From Neobacillus niacini (GTDB lineage Bacteria; Bacillota; Bacilli; Bacillales; Cytobacillaceae): a DNA stretch of 64,000 bases. The DNA lies in the NCBI RefSeq assembly GCF_019749295.1, contig NZ_JACWFG010000001.1, positions 394,604 to 458,603 on the forward strand. The letters are read 5' to 3'. Below are positions 28,306 through 37,102 of this stretch, one piece after another (position 1 is the stretch's first letter; every line of letters starts with the position of its first letter). The notes beneath the pieces were generated by a model. It was not told the DNA's origin and did no database searches. It worked only from the letters and a program-made list of their open reading frames with translations. The position numbers and the translations under genes were made by a program.

Positions 28306-28336
28306 AAGAAGCCCTGGCACTTTGCCAAGGCTTTTT
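28306..28336 (+). terminator. Intrinsic terminator after ylbJ
   Basis: AAGCCCTGGCA / TGCCAAGGCTT with a 3-base loop and five T on the plus strand. Confidence 0.8.
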
Positions 28337-28351
28337 ACATGTCTTTATATA

Positions 28352-29408
<1,057 letters not shown>

Positions 29409-29523
29409 TCATTATCACCACAATTTTTCTATATTCTATTTTTAACATTATCCTATCATAATTGAATAAACTAGCCAACTTGCCGGATTAATTTACAAAA
29501 AATTATTTTAAAAGACGTATAAG

Positions 29524-29706
29524 CTTGTTAGTTGTGGAGATAATGTTACTAACAACATCAATTCGAGGATGTTGTTGCCAACCGCGGAGAAGACTTACGT
29601 TTCCCCATAAGTTCTTCCTCCGGTTTCTCCTCTCCCTTTGCCTTCTATCCTTTATCGAGGATGTAGAAGGACCCTGCAGATTTATGTCTGCAGGGTTTTT
29701 TCTTTG
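29524..29706 (+). ncRNA. Structured RNA divergent from rsmD (ylbH-leader-like)
   Basis: The 365-base gap between rsmD and the next gene holds a run of hairpins on the plus strand: GTTAGT / ACTAAC (29527-29553), AACAACATC / GATGTTGTT (29551-29576, sharing three bases with the first), an imperfect long helix from ACCG at 29581 to CGGT at 29624 containing AAGACTTA / TAAGTTCTT, and CCTTCTATCC / GGATGTAGAAGG (29641-29670). They end in a textbook terminator at 29671-29706. Position and appearance correspond to the conserved ylbH leader RNA described upstream of rsmD in Bacillus. Here the T tract shows it is read away from rsmD, so it is better seen as an independent small RNA. No promoter could be assigned with confidence. 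Confidence 0.7.
29671..29706 (+). terminator. Intrinsic terminator of the rsmD-divergent RNA
   Basis: ACCCTGCAGA / TCTGCAGGGT with a 6-base loop followed by TTTTTTCTTTG on the plus strand only. No protein gene precedes it on this strand. Confidence 0.88.
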
Positions 29707-29773
29707 TTTTTAACATTGTTACTAAAATTATGATAAAGTAAGGAATGAAATCATAAATAAAGGAGAGTTATTT

Positions 29774-30163
29774 TTGATACAACGCTTTATTGAACTAGGT
29801 GAAGGCTATTCTGATATATATGAGCTGCTTGAACTAGCAAAAGCCAATCATCACAGGCTACTTCATATGATGGCATTCCACACCGTTAAGAATGAGAAGC
29901 AAGTGACTTCTTTAGCAGTAGTTTTACAACTCACAGACCCTGGAAAATTCCAAGCCCTTTATTTCTGCCGTGAAGGTATTCCAAATCCAAACTTTATACC
30001 TAATAAAAGGTATGACTTGTTTCAGCAGACTGCAGAGGAACTTGGAAAGGAAATTATTCAACTTTCTGTCAAACCTTCTTCTATCTTCCATGAGAAAGAG
30101 CTATATTATCAACATTTAATCGCAATATTGAGATTAAACCATTATATACGACCCTTACATTAA
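29774..30163 (+). CDS. Conserved Bacillus protein of unknown function
   Basis: A 129-residue soluble protein beginning IQRFIELGEGYSDIYELLELA. I recognise it as a conserved Bacillaceae protein (sometimes mislabelled methylthioribose kinase in databases), but know no function. It has no signal peptide, membrane helix or obvious catalytic motif; Cys occurs once, in LYFCREGIPNPNF. Start is TTG 29774 with AAAGGAGAG upstream. It follows the structured RNA by 70 bases and is convergent with ylbG. Confidence 0.65.
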   Translation: MIQRFIELGEGYSDIYELLELAKANHHRLLHMMAFHTVKNEKQVTSLAVVLQLTDPGKFQALYFCREGIPNPNFIPNKRYDLFQQTAEELGKEIIQLSVKPSSIFHEKELYYQHLIAILRLNHYIRPLH

Positions 30164-30193
30164 AAAAGCTTCAGCGCGATTTGCGCTGAAGCT
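30161..30193 (-). terminator. Intrinsic terminator after ylbG
   Basis: Perfect 11-bp stem AGCTTCAGCGC / GCGCTGAAGCT. The T run (six T) is on the minus strand, so it serves ylbG; it may also slow plus-strand transcription. Confidence 0.85.
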
Positions 30194-30198
30194 ATAAA

Positions 30199-30474
30199 TT
30201 AAATTCCCATTTTATAATCATATTCTTTAGCTTTATCTGGTGCAGCGTTTTCAAACTCCATTTTTAAGAAAGGCTTATATGACGGTTCTACTTTCTTAAC
30301 AAATGAAAAGGAATTTATTTTTTCCATTATCACTTCAAGTTCATCTTGATTACAATACAATACAACATATTTTAACTTTTTTGAAACGTAATGAACATTA
30401 CCAAAACGTCTTAACATTTTTGCTTGTTTTAAAGAATAGAGCCAAATAACTAAACCTTGCCTTTGAACGAACAT
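30199..30474 (-). CDS. ylbG: DUF2129 family protein YlbG
   Basis: A 91-residue conserved Firmicutes protein of unknown function (UPF0298/DUF2129). It shows the family start [28 protein letters not shown] in parts, an alternating strand [12 protein letters not shown], and the C-terminal [14 protein letters not shown] 30474 has AGGGGAAAA upstream. Neighbour of ricF and rsmD as in B. subtilis. Confidence 0.87.
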   Translation of the reverse strand: MFVQRQGLVIWLYSLKQAKMLRRFGNVHYVSKKLKYVVLYCNQDELEVIMEKINSFSFVKKVEPSYKPFLKMEFENAAPDKAKEYDYKMGI

Positions 30475-30590
30475 ACTTTTTTCCCCTTCAATAAACCATC
30501 ATTTTACTAAGTCTAGCATATTAAAACCCCTTTTTTCAATTCAAACCTGATGATTCCTAAAAAATAACACCAAGGTTAAAGGTGATTGAA

Positions 30591-30911
30591 ATGGATTTAG
30601 AGCCCACTTGGCAATTATTTATAAAGCAGCTTACCTTAGATGAGTGCATTTACAAAGCATATTGGAAGAAAATAACTGGAATTCCCTTTCTCTATATACA
30701 GATAAACCATGATACACCTCACTCCACTCTTGAAAGTTTGATCAAGAAGTGTTCTGATATCGCTATAAAAGGAAAACGTCTGCATAGCGAAACTGTATTT
30801 GTACGGCAGGATGACATGCTGTTTGTCTATCGCCACCGGTTTTATGTACCTCAGGAAAAAATGTTTTGCTGCGGAAATTTGTGCGTAGATTGTACACGGT
30901 TAAAAGGGTAA
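30591..30911 (+). CDS. Unknown small protein with C-terminal cysteine motif
   Basis: A 106-residue protein I do not recognise. The C terminus carries CCGNLCVDC (four Cys, about residues 92-100), which looks like a metal or Fe-S ligand set and resembles the CCGxxCxxC signature of some oxidoreductase-associated domains. The rest is mixed helix/strand with a VYRHRFYVP segment. ATG 30591 has AAAGGTGAT upstream; a GTG three codons earlier is less likely. It lies between ylbG and ricF on the opposite strand and converges on ricF, itself a gene whose product carries a C-terminal cysteine cluster. Confidence 0.6.
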   Translation: MDLEPTWQLFIKQLTLDECIYKAYWKKITGIPFLYIQINHDTPHSTLESLIKKCSDIAIKGKRLHSETVFVRQDDMLFVYRHRFYVPQEKMFCCGNLCVDCTRLKG

Positions 30912-30947
30912 GAAAAATCGGCTTAATGAAAATTAAGCCGATTTTTT
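30911..30947. terminator. Bidirectional terminator between the CCGN gene and ricF
   Basis: AAATCGGCTTAAT / ATTAAGCCGATTT with a 4-base loop and T runs both ways, overlapping the last bases of ricF. Confidence 0.88.
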
Positions 30948-31389
30948 ACGCTGAGCAACTGCAGCTTCCGCCGCCGCCGCAGCCTGAGCCATGAGAACCT
31001 GTATCAAAAAATGGATTCCCTGAAGGAACTTTAATATGTTTTGAAACTGCACCGCCGACTAACATACTAATTTCATCCAGCAGATGCTGCAGGTCATTTT
31101 CCGCTAATTTGAACTCAGCTACATGTTGGTCTAAGTCCATTTCCCGTTTGTATTCCCGAATTTGACTCATCACCTTTTTATAATCTGGGTGATATTTACC
31201 AAACCGCTGTACCTCTTCATAAAGCTCCTTAAGATTTACAAAACGGCTGATCTTTTCTTGCGTTTCCTTATTATTCTGCATTTTATATAGGCAAATATGA
31301 TATTGTTCAACAATATCAGATTCTAAAACCATTTGAGCTAATTCCTCAGCATATTCTATTAGTTCTACTCTTTCTGATGTAGCAAGCAT
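30946..31389 (-). CDS. ricF: RicF (YlbF), subunit of the Ric/Y complex
   Basis: RicF with RicA (YmcA) and RicT (YaaT) forms a complex carrying [4Fe-4S] clusters that aids RNase Y-dependent mRNA maturation and speeds Spo0A phosphorylation, affecting competence, biofilm and sporulation. The 147-residue product is helical (residues 1-120, with VQRFGKYHPDYKKVMSQIREYKRE) and ends in the cysteine-rich GSGCGGGGSCSCSA expected to contribute a cluster ligand. ATG 31389 (GGAGGTGG upstream) gives the family N terminus; a longer frame adds ten residues without support. Confidence 0.88.
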   Translation of the reverse strand: MLATSERVELIEYAEELAQMVLESDIVEQYHICLYKMQNNKETQEKISRFVNLKELYEEVQRFGKYHPDYKKVMSQIREYKREMDLDQHVAEFKLAENDLQHLLDEISMLVGGAVSKHIKVPSGNPFFDTGSHGSGCGGGGSCSCSA

Positions 31390-31447
31390 GCACGCCCACC
31401 TCCATTCACATTTTAACATGAATGAGTATAGAAAGTGAAATAAACTA

Positions 31448-31807
31448 TCATTTAGGGATATTTACCATGAATTCCTTTATTAATCCGTACGGTTCATTTT
31501 TCAAGTCTACAACCTCAAGTTTAACTTTATGTTCGCCAGGAGATAAACCTTTAATAATTAAAGCTGCAGAGTTTACTTCTTCCCTTCTTTTTCCATCCAG
31601 CCAAATAACAAGCTTCCCTGCTTTTTGACCATTTTGATTTGCTTCCCGGAAGCTGATTCCAGATAATATGCACTCTACATACACATTATTGCCTTTTATG
31701 CTGGATTGCACAAAAAATGAAGGGTTTTGGTTTTCATTTTGTTGAAATCCAGTCATAATGACCACTATAAAGATAGATAGAAGGATAACTCCCATGATTC
31801 TTTTCAA
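31448..31807 (-). CDS. Secreted or membrane-anchored small protein, unknown
   Basis: A 119-residue product with an N-terminal signal or anchor helix (KRIMGVILLSIFIVVIMTG, about 2-20) followed by a beta-rich domain (SSIKGNNVYVECILSGISF, KLVIWLDGKRREE, GLSPGEHKVKLEVVDL) that looks like a small Ig-like fold. No Cys follows the helix in a lipobox, so it is not a typical lipoprotein. TTG 31807 has AAGGAG at good distance; the ATG two codons earlier is too close to it. It sits between ricF and ylbE, where I know of no B. subtilis equivalent. Confidence 0.6.
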   Translation of the reverse strand: MKRIMGVILLSIFIVVIMTGFQQNENQNPSFFVQSSIKGNNVYVECILSGISFREANQNGQKAGKLVIWLDGKRREEVNSAALIIKGLSPGEHKVKLEVVDLKNEPYGLIKEFMVNIPK

Positions 31808-31875
31808 TTCCATCACTCCTTTTACCTGTATTGTTCTCCTCCTTTATTTTTTTAGTCAATATTCTAGTTCCACAA

Positions 31876-31901
31876 CATAAAAAGACCACTATCTAGTGGT
31901 C
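31876..31901 (-). terminator. Intrinsic terminator after ylbE
   Basis: GACCACTA / TAGTGGTC with a 2-base centre, five T on the minus strand. Confidence 0.75.
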
Positions 31902-31902
31902 C

Positions 31903-32145
31903 TCATCCATTTTGGTCTTTCATTGACTGCAGCATATAAAACATCATGGAAGCCATTTGTACATTATTTGTAAATTTCTCTACTTTATGAGGAATTGTCT
32001 TTTTATAATAGTGAAGTGATTCTATTTCTAATGTCTGCAGATCATAGGGGTTCCTAGATAGCTTTCGATACCAGAGCGGCTGTTCGCGAATAAATCTTTT
32101 TAATTCTTTTTGGCTATTTAGATATTCTAGTACATCTCTTCTCAT
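31903..32145 (-). CDS. ylbE: YlbE-like family protein
   Basis: An 80-residue Bacillus protein with the family core FIREQPLWYRKLSRNP and VEKFTNNVQMASMMFYML. Function unknown; in B. subtilis the neighbouring ylbD is a spore-coat candidate. I chose ATG 32145 rather than the ATG two codons before it because AAGGG then lies at a normal distance. It follows ylbD by 17 bases in a likely two-gene unit. Confidence 0.8.
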   Translation of the reverse strand: MRRDVLEYLNSQKELKRFIREQPLWYRKLSRNPYDLQTLEIESLHYYKKTIPHKVEKFTNNVQMASMMFYMLQSMKDQNG

Positions 32146-32162
32146 CGACATTTTCCCTTCTG

Positions 32163-32558
32163 TTAGTCTTTACGAAATGAAAAAGGATGTCTTGGTTCAA
32201 CTTTCGGAGATCCTTGTTTAGGTTGACTGCCCTGAAATTGGGATAGGACCCCTTGAATAGCTCCCAAGGCTTGACTTAAGTTATTTACATAATGCTGAAT
32301 TTGATCAGGGTCCATTTTTTGGACGGAACCTAAGATTGTTGAAATCCAGTCTCCTTTTTTTTCTTCCGCCACTTCAGCACTAGGACTAGTTTTTACCCCT
32401 ATTGTTTCCCACCGAGTATCTTCTTCCCCAAGAAGATACCAATCCTCATACAACTCCTGCCAAGTAGTATTTCCATTCCGTACTTCTTTAATTAACGCTG
32501 GGTTATTTTTCACAAACTCTTTAAATTTAATCACGGAAGGATGTAAATTTTTCTGCAT
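32163..32558 (-). CDS. ylbD: YlbD-like protein, putative spore coat protein
   Basis: A 131-residue soluble protein with N-terminal HPSVIKFKEFVKNNP and NGNTTWQELYEDWYLLGEED, resembling B. subtilis YlbD, reported as a putative coat protein. The middle holds a helix (MDPDQIQHYVNNLSQALGAIQGVL) and the tail is basic and polar. No enzyme motif. ATG 32558 has AGGGGTGA upstream. Co-directional with ylbE. Confidence 0.8.
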   Translation of the reverse strand: MQKNLHPSVIKFKEFVKNNPALIKEVRNGNTTWQELYEDWYLLGEEDTRWETIGVKTSPSAEVAEEKKGDWISTILGSVQKMDPDQIQHYVNNLSQALGAIQGVLSQFQGSQPKQGSPKVEPRHPFSFRKD

Positions 32559-32698
32559 AATACTTCACCCCTGCCTAAATCCAATGTGCCTATTATACGA
32601 TATGTGCTAAATTAAAAATTGTGAAAAACCTGATGCTGTAAAAATTATATTTATAATGGTAAGATGTCTTCAGTACTAGAAATGAGAGAGGGATTTAG

Positions 32699-33187
32699 AT
32701 GAAAAACACATTACAACAACTATTAGATAATTGTATCGAAAAAGGCTCAGACAGTGACCTAAGTGCGCTAGAGTATATATTAAAAGGGCTTGAGAAGAAA
32801 ATTGACCATAAGTACTCACAATATATTGATGGGCTGCTCCATATGGAAAGGAAAATAGATCGAGAAAAGAAAACCTGCGAAATTACAGTACCATTAAATG
32901 TCGTGTGGAATAATTCATTAGATATTGTTCATGGAGGAATCACTGCCACTTTACTTGATACTGTTATGGGGACAGTAATAAATGCCATTCTTCCTGAAGG
33001 TTTTGGAGCCGTAACTAATCAACTGAATATCCATTACATTGCTCCTGGTTTAGGTGACACCCTCACTTGTAAGGCTGAAATTATTCATCATGGAAGTAAA
33101 ACAGTGGTGGTTTCAGGAGAAGCTTTCCGTTCTGATGGAAAAAAAATAGCACATGCTACAGGTACATTTTTTATTATCCAAAAATAG
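32699..33187 (+). CDS. PaaI-family hotdog-fold acyl-CoA thioesterase
   Basis: A 162-residue thioesterase-superfamily protein. The catalytic segment NSLDIVHGGITATLLDTVMGT matches the PaaI-type HGG(x)xxxxxD signature, followed by AVTNQLNIHYIAPGLGDTL and a last strand KIAHATGTFFI typical of the hotdog fold. It probably hydrolyses an acyl-CoA; the substrate is not evident. ATG 32699 has GAGAGAGGG upstream. Possibly co-transcribed with the next gene. Confidence 0.82.
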   Translation: MKNTLQQLLDNCIEKGSDSDLSALEYILKGLEKKIDHKYSQYIDGLLHMERKIDREKKTCEITVPLNVVWNNSLDIVHGGITATLLDTVMGTVINAILPEGFGAVTNQLNIHYIAPGLGDTLTCKAEIIHHGSKTVVVSGEAFRSDGKKIAHATGTFFIIQK

Positions 33188-33210
33188 GAGATTTGGGGAG
33201 AAGGAACTAA

Positions 33211-33579
33211 ATGGTTACTGCAGTAGTAATACCTATTATCTGCCTTTACTTCTTTTGGATTACTAGAAAAGAAATGAAACTAAACGATAGTAAATGGCTG
33301 GCATCTGCTGACGTAATAAAGGAAGCTGTTCTGAGTGGTGAAATAAAAAGTGTTAACATGGAGAAACAACGTTTTTATTATCATCGTTATATACTTGTCT
33401 ATGAACTTACACTCCAAACGGAAACGAAATTAATAAAAGCAAAAAAAATTATACCGATAAAAAATCATTTTGAGGCCGATACCTTTACAATTGGCGAGGT
33501 GGTACGGATATACGGTTCCTGGCAAGGAAATCATTTTCACTTTAATGAATACCATAAGATGAAAGCGGATAAAAAGTAA
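33211..33579 (+). CDS. Small membrane-anchored protein, unknown
   Basis: A 122-residue product with an N-terminal membrane helix (about 2-17, TAVVIPIICLYFFW) and a basic, strand-rich cytoplasmic part containing a FTIGEVVRIYGSW segment that could be a small OB-like barrel. I do not recognise the family. It starts 23 bases after the thioesterase gene with GAAGGAA upstream and shares its terminator, so the two are likely an operon. Confidence 0.6.
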   Translation: MVTAVVIPIICLYFFWITRKEMKLNDSKWLASADVIKEAVLSGEIKSVNMEKQRFYYHRYILVYELTLQTETKLIKAKKIIPIKNHFEADTFTIGEVVRIYGSWQGNHFHFNEYHKMKADKK

Positions 33580-33613
33580 AAAGGTGACAAATAAGTCACC
33601 CTTTTACTTTTTT
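33573..33613. terminator. Bidirectional terminator before ylbC
   Basis: AGTAAAAAGGTGAC / GTCACCCTTTTACT followed by six T on the plus strand and A-rich on the other side. Confidence 0.85.
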
Positions 33614-34687
33614 CTAATCCTCAAATTTTTGAATAAAGTTTTGTGTATAATATTTCTGATAAACGCCAACGCCAAGATGGGTAAAATCCTCATTTAGCAG
33701 AGATTCTCGATGGCCTTTGCTGTTTAACCAGCCTTCAGCCACTGCAGGGCCGTCAATGTAATTTGCAGCTATATTCTCTCCTGCAGATTTATAGGCTACC
33801 TCAGCTGCCTCTAGTCTGTCAGATAGACTGCCGAACTGCTTTGAGGTATGCGAGAAATCATTGTTGTCTGACATATCCTTACTATGACCATAGGCGACAG
33901 CAGATGTATCCTCATCCCATTTTAGCGACTTAACATTATGTCTAATTCGCATTACATTGGTTATATCAAGGATTTCCTTCTCTGTTCCTTGCTCAATTGC
34001 TCTCCACATCTCTTCACTTGGTTCAGCTGTTTCAACTAGTTCTCCGCTGTATACTAGTTCATAGGGCCGCTGCTTAATTAAGGTCTCCTCATTTAAAAAA
34101 CGGACACTTGAAAGGCTGCCGGTAAACTGATCGATATATAGCTGGACAAAAATATCTCCCAATCTAATTAATGGGCGAATATTTAAATCTGTATCATTTA
34201 ATTCAAAACGATAGGAATTCCCTTTAAATTCGAAGTCTATATTTGTATTAATAGATTGGGTATTAAAAATTTCTTCAATTGGCTGTCCAATTTTAAAGGG
34301 CGAAACATCTAAATTTTCACCTATTGCAAATACCGTCACTACTCTCTTATTCTCCACACCAACCTGTACATAACTAGAGTAATCAGAATTATATATATAC
34401 CATTGGTAGCCATATAAAGATTCATCGATTCTTTGCGGTTCTCCTAATACCCCTTTTAAATAGGTAATATCTTGGCCAACAAGCAAGCCCATACCACTAA
34501 CTGGACGTACAGCAGAAGTTTTCTCCTGAATATTACTATCCTGATTTTGATATAATGATTTATTCTTTTCTAACGTATGGTCATCAGTAATTAAAACTTC
34601 ATTATCGCCATTTTCATTTATACTTGCATAAAAACCAATTGTCACGAAAATAGACGCTAGGATGAGGATTCTGAAGAGAGTACGCAG
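33614..34687 (-). CDS. ylbC: CAP-domain protein YlbC, probable CTG start
   Basis: A secreted or anchored protein with an N-terminal CAP-associated domain (about 60-200, GLLVGQDITYLKGVLGEPQRI) and a C-terminal SCP/CAP domain (about 235-355: HNVKSLKWDEDTSAVAYGHS, NDFSHTS, AGENIAANY, WLNSKGHRESLL, GVGVYQKYY). Reading only from the GTG at 34645 cuts into the signal. In frame upstream, a CTG at 34687 follows GAGAGGGTGA by six bases and gives RTLFRILILASIFVTIGFYAS, a complete signal anchor of 357 residues in total. No ATG, GTG or TTG exists between the upstream stop and that helix, so CTG initiation is the best reading. Confidence 0.8.
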   Translation of the reverse strand: MRTLFRILILASIFVTIGFYASINENGDNEVLITDDHTLEKNKSLYQNQDSNIQEKTSAVRPVSGMGLLVGQDITYLKGVLGEPQRIDESLYGYQWYIYNSDYSSYVQVGVENKRVVTVFAIGENLDVSPFKIGQPIEEIFNTQSINTNIDFEFKGNSYRFELNDTDLNIRPLIRLGDIFVQLYIDQFTGSLSSVRFLNEETLIKQRPYELVYSGELVETAEPSEEMWRAIEQGTEKEILDITNVMRIRHNVKSLKWDEDTSAVAYGHSKDMSDNNDFSHTSKQFGSLSDRLEAAEVAYKSAGENIAANYIDGPAVAEGWLNSKGHRESLLNEDFTHLGVGVYQKYYTQNFIQKFED

Positions 34688-34806
34688 ATGTATTCACCCT
34701 CTCTATTACATTCTCTTTCATTATATGCTATGTATTAATAATTATATCACCATTACCATTGTTAGTAATAGAGAATATTAAACTTGTCAGAAAAATAAAA
34801 TTTATG

Positions 34807-34840
34807 TAAAAAAACAGATACATCATTGAGATGTATCTGT
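34807..34840 (-). terminator. Intrinsic terminator after ylbB
   Basis: ACAGATACATC / GATGTATCTGT with a 5-base loop and seven T on the minus strand. Confidence 0.88.
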
Positions 34841-34848
34841 TCTCCCCT

Positions 34849-35283
34849 TTAATGTTGTACACCATTATAATTTTGCTCAGAGATTTCAGTTAATGCTTCT
34901 TTCGCTTGGTCATCAGTAAGTTTTCTTATTGCAAAATCTCCGAGTGAAACAATGCCAATTAATTTATCACCTTCAACAACCGGAAGACGGCGTATTTGAT
35001 GCTCTGCCATTAATTTGGCTGCCTCTTGACTAGTAGCGTCGGCAGTTATTGTAACAAGTTTACTGCTCATTATATCTTCCACTTTTGTTGATCCAGGATG
35101 CTTTTCGGCAACGCCTCGGACGACGATATCACGGTCTGTAATCATACCAACTAGCTTTTCTTCGTCGACAATCGGAATAGCTCCAACATTTAATTCTTTC
35201 ATTTTAACTGCCACTTCAAAAACATTATCCAACAAAGTACAACACTCTACGTTATCTGTCATGATATCACGAATCTTTTCCAT
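34849..35283 (-). CDS. ylbB: Two-CBS-domain protein YlbB
   Basis: A 144-residue protein consisting of a CBS pair (Bateman module), which usually binds adenine nucleotides. First CBS: IRDIMTDNVECCTLLDNVFE to MITDRDIVVRG; second: VEDIMSSKLVTITADATSQE to LIGIVSLGDFAIR. No output domain, so it must act through a partner. ATG 35283 has GGGGGCG upstream; the longer frame adds seven unsupported residues. Confidence 0.88.
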   Translation of the reverse strand: MEKIRDIMTDNVECCTLLDNVFEVAVKMKELNVGAIPIVDEEKLVGMITDRDIVVRGVAEKHPGSTKVEDIMSSKLVTITADATSQEAAKLMAEHQIRRLPVVEGDKLIGIVSLGDFAIRKLTDDQAKEALTEISEQNYNGVQH

Positions 35284-35443
35284 TTCAACGCCCCCAGTAT
35301 GCATATTCCTTTACATTTTCATAGGATTTCCAAAAAGGGTTGATTTATTCGGTAAGGTATTCATTGCAAGTTTACACATTTTCAACTATTATTAAATTGA
35401 ATTAATTTGCTTGTTTAGGCATTGTTTCTAGGAGGGACTAATT

Positions 35444-35803
35444 ATGAAATTCGAGAATACTGGCTTGGACCAGATGAAAGCTGATTTAAACCGTTTAGAT
35501 GATGTGATGCTAGAGTACGGTTTAGTCCGTGAAGGTCAGTGGGATTACGAGCGTGTTACATACGACCGCAAATTTGAATTAAAAGAAGGCGTCTTTTACT
35601 TACGAGTTCGCGGCTATGCTATTGAAGGAAATGTTGATTCGCATAAGGCAGTTATTCAGCTCCTGACTCCATTATTAGGGAAGCATTATTATCCTCATGG
35701 CGTTGAATATGGCGAAGGCGAAAACTTCCCAACTTCACTAGTAAATCAATGCAAGAAAATTCTTGATGATGTAAAAAAAGAAGTTGAAAAATTTGCTTTA
35801 TAA
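35444..35803 (+). CDS. ylbA: YugN-like family protein YlbA
   Basis: A 119-residue soluble protein of the YugN-like family, function unknown. Typical segments are YGLVREGQWDYERVTYDRKFE, FYLRVRGYAIEG, and GKHYYPHGVEYGE. ATG 35444 has AGGAGGG upstream; the gene is convergent with the acetyltransferase downstream. Corresponds to ylbA of B. subtilis by position and sequence. Confidence 0.8.
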   Translation: MKFENTGLDQMKADLNRLDDVMLEYGLVREGQWDYERVTYDRKFELKEGVFYLRVRGYAIEGNVDSHKAVIQLLTPLLGKHYYPHGVEYGEGENFPTSLVNQCKKILDDVKKEVEKFAL

Positions 35804-35844
35804 AAAAAAAAGGCGCATGAAAATAATTCATGCGCTCTTTTTTT
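35803..35844. terminator. Bidirectional terminator after ylbA
   Basis: GCGCATGAA / TTCATGCGC with a 5-base loop, A run before and T run after. Confidence 0.85.
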
Positions 35845-37015
35845 AGAAAAAATCATAAAAATATGGTTTGTGTTTAGGAAATAAAGATTCTAAAACAGCG
35901 ATTTCTGATTCCTGACCCTTTATTGATCCTATTTCGAATAATTCAGCAGGTCGTTTGTAACCAAATATTAACGCAGTCAATGAATTAATATCCAACCTTA
36001 CTCCTCTTTTCGGCGGCTGCACACAATTGCTGCCTGGCTTGTCTTTAAACTCCTTTACTTCTCCATTTGAAATGAAATAGCTCCCGTTGTTCCAAGGCGC
36101 ATATTGATCCTCGAGGTGTATGAAAATATTTTGACTAATATCGTTAAAAGGATATTGCTTTAAGCATTCCGCTGCATTTACGATGCGTGCCATAAAATAC
36201 GGTGTTACTTCCATCTTTACTTTCGGTTGCTGAAAGGTAAATGGTAACAATTCATGGTTTGAGGTTAGGATACTGACTTTTTCCACCATAGAGTCGTGTT
36301 GACAAATAAAATTCCATAATCCACACCTGGCTTCATGCGATAATGCTGCAAACTCTTCAATATCCATTTTACTTTCTTTTACTTCATATAGAATATAACC
36401 CTGAGCTTCATTATTGTCGTTGTAATAGACAGCAATCTGCCCATCTCCATAAACGTTATTCTTCCACCATGTTGAATCACGGACAAGCATACCCGTGTAT
36501 TTTTCACTAAACTGGGTATAAAGGTTTTCTATATCGGTATGATGAGTTTCTTTAGCAAATCGCTTAATGATTCCAGGCTGTTCATTAGTAAATTTAAGAT
36601 CCTTTTTCTCAATATGAATCTTTTTGTTATCCGTAAATACTTCCCAGCCAAATTTCCGGTAAAAACCAATGTCAAAAGGATGTAATAAGGAAACGATTTG
36701 TTCCTCCTCGCGCATCGTCTGCAGGGCATGAATGATTAACTGTTTTACATATCCTTTTCTTCTATACTCTGGATACGTTGCAACACCAGCCAATCCCCCC
36801 ATTTTCCATCTCTGATCATTGATGAAAATTTGATGAGGAATGATATGAAGCTTTGCCAAAATGCTATTATCCTCCCAAACTCCTATTAGTTTATGCCGTT
36901 TTAACATTTCTAATCTAGCGGGAATGGACTCTTCAGGTATTTTATATTGAAAGGCATACATTGAAAGCTTCATTGATTCCAAATAATCTTTTTCATTAAG
37001 CTCTTTTATTACCAC
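35843..37015 (-). CDS. Eis-like GNAT N-acetyltransferase with SCP2-fold tail
   Basis: A 390-residue acetyltransferase of the Eis/COG4552 type. The first GNAT domain has the acetyl-CoA loop VATYPEYRRKGYVKQLIIHAL (about 78-98) and a conserved FDIGFYRKFGWEVF; a second GNAT-like domain follows (about 150-280) and the C terminus (about 290-390) resembles the sterol-carrier fold. Members acetylate amines such as aminoglycosides or peptides; the natural substrate here is unknown. GTG 37015 has GAGGAG eight bases upstream. Confidence 0.83.
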   Translation of the reverse strand: MVIKELNEKDYLESMKLSMYAFQYKIPEESIPARLEMLKRHKLIGVWEDNSILAKLHIIPHQIFINDQRWKMGGLAGVATYPEYRRKGYVKQLIIHALQTMREEEQIVSLLHPFDIGFYRKFGWEVFTDNKKIHIEKKDLKFTNEQPGIIKRFAKETHHTDIENLYTQFSEKYTGMLVRDSTWWKNNVYGDGQIAVYYNDNNEAQGYILYEVKESKMDIEEFAALSHEARCGLWNFICQHDSMVEKVSILTSNHELLPFTFQQPKVKMEVTPYFMARIVNAAECLKQYPFNDISQNIFIHLEDQYAPWNNGSYFISNGEVKEFKDKPGSNCVQPPKRGVRLDINSLTALIFGYKRPAELFEIGSIKGQESEIAVLESLFPKHKPYFYDFF

Positions 37016-37071
37016 ATTTATCACTCCTCTCCATAATTATTTCTATCTTTAAACAAAAACTCCTCTCTATA

Positions 37072-37102
37072 AAAGAAAAAAGTGTCTCTTAGAAGACACT
37101 TT
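37072..37102 (-). terminator. Intrinsic terminator after ctaM
   Basis: AAGTGTCT / AGACACTT with a 6-base loop and a T run on the minus strand, overlapping the ctaM stop. Confidence 0.78.

Noticed and set aside
29525..29713. 62-codon plus-strand frame in the rsmD upstream gap
   Set aside because: It runs through the hairpins and the terminator of the structured RNA, and has no ribosome site.
34640..34720. Frameshift at the 5' end of ylbC
   Set aside because: The alternative frame with GTG at the ribosome site gives a non-hydrophobic peptide that soon stops, whereas the CTG frame gives a full signal anchor without any shift.
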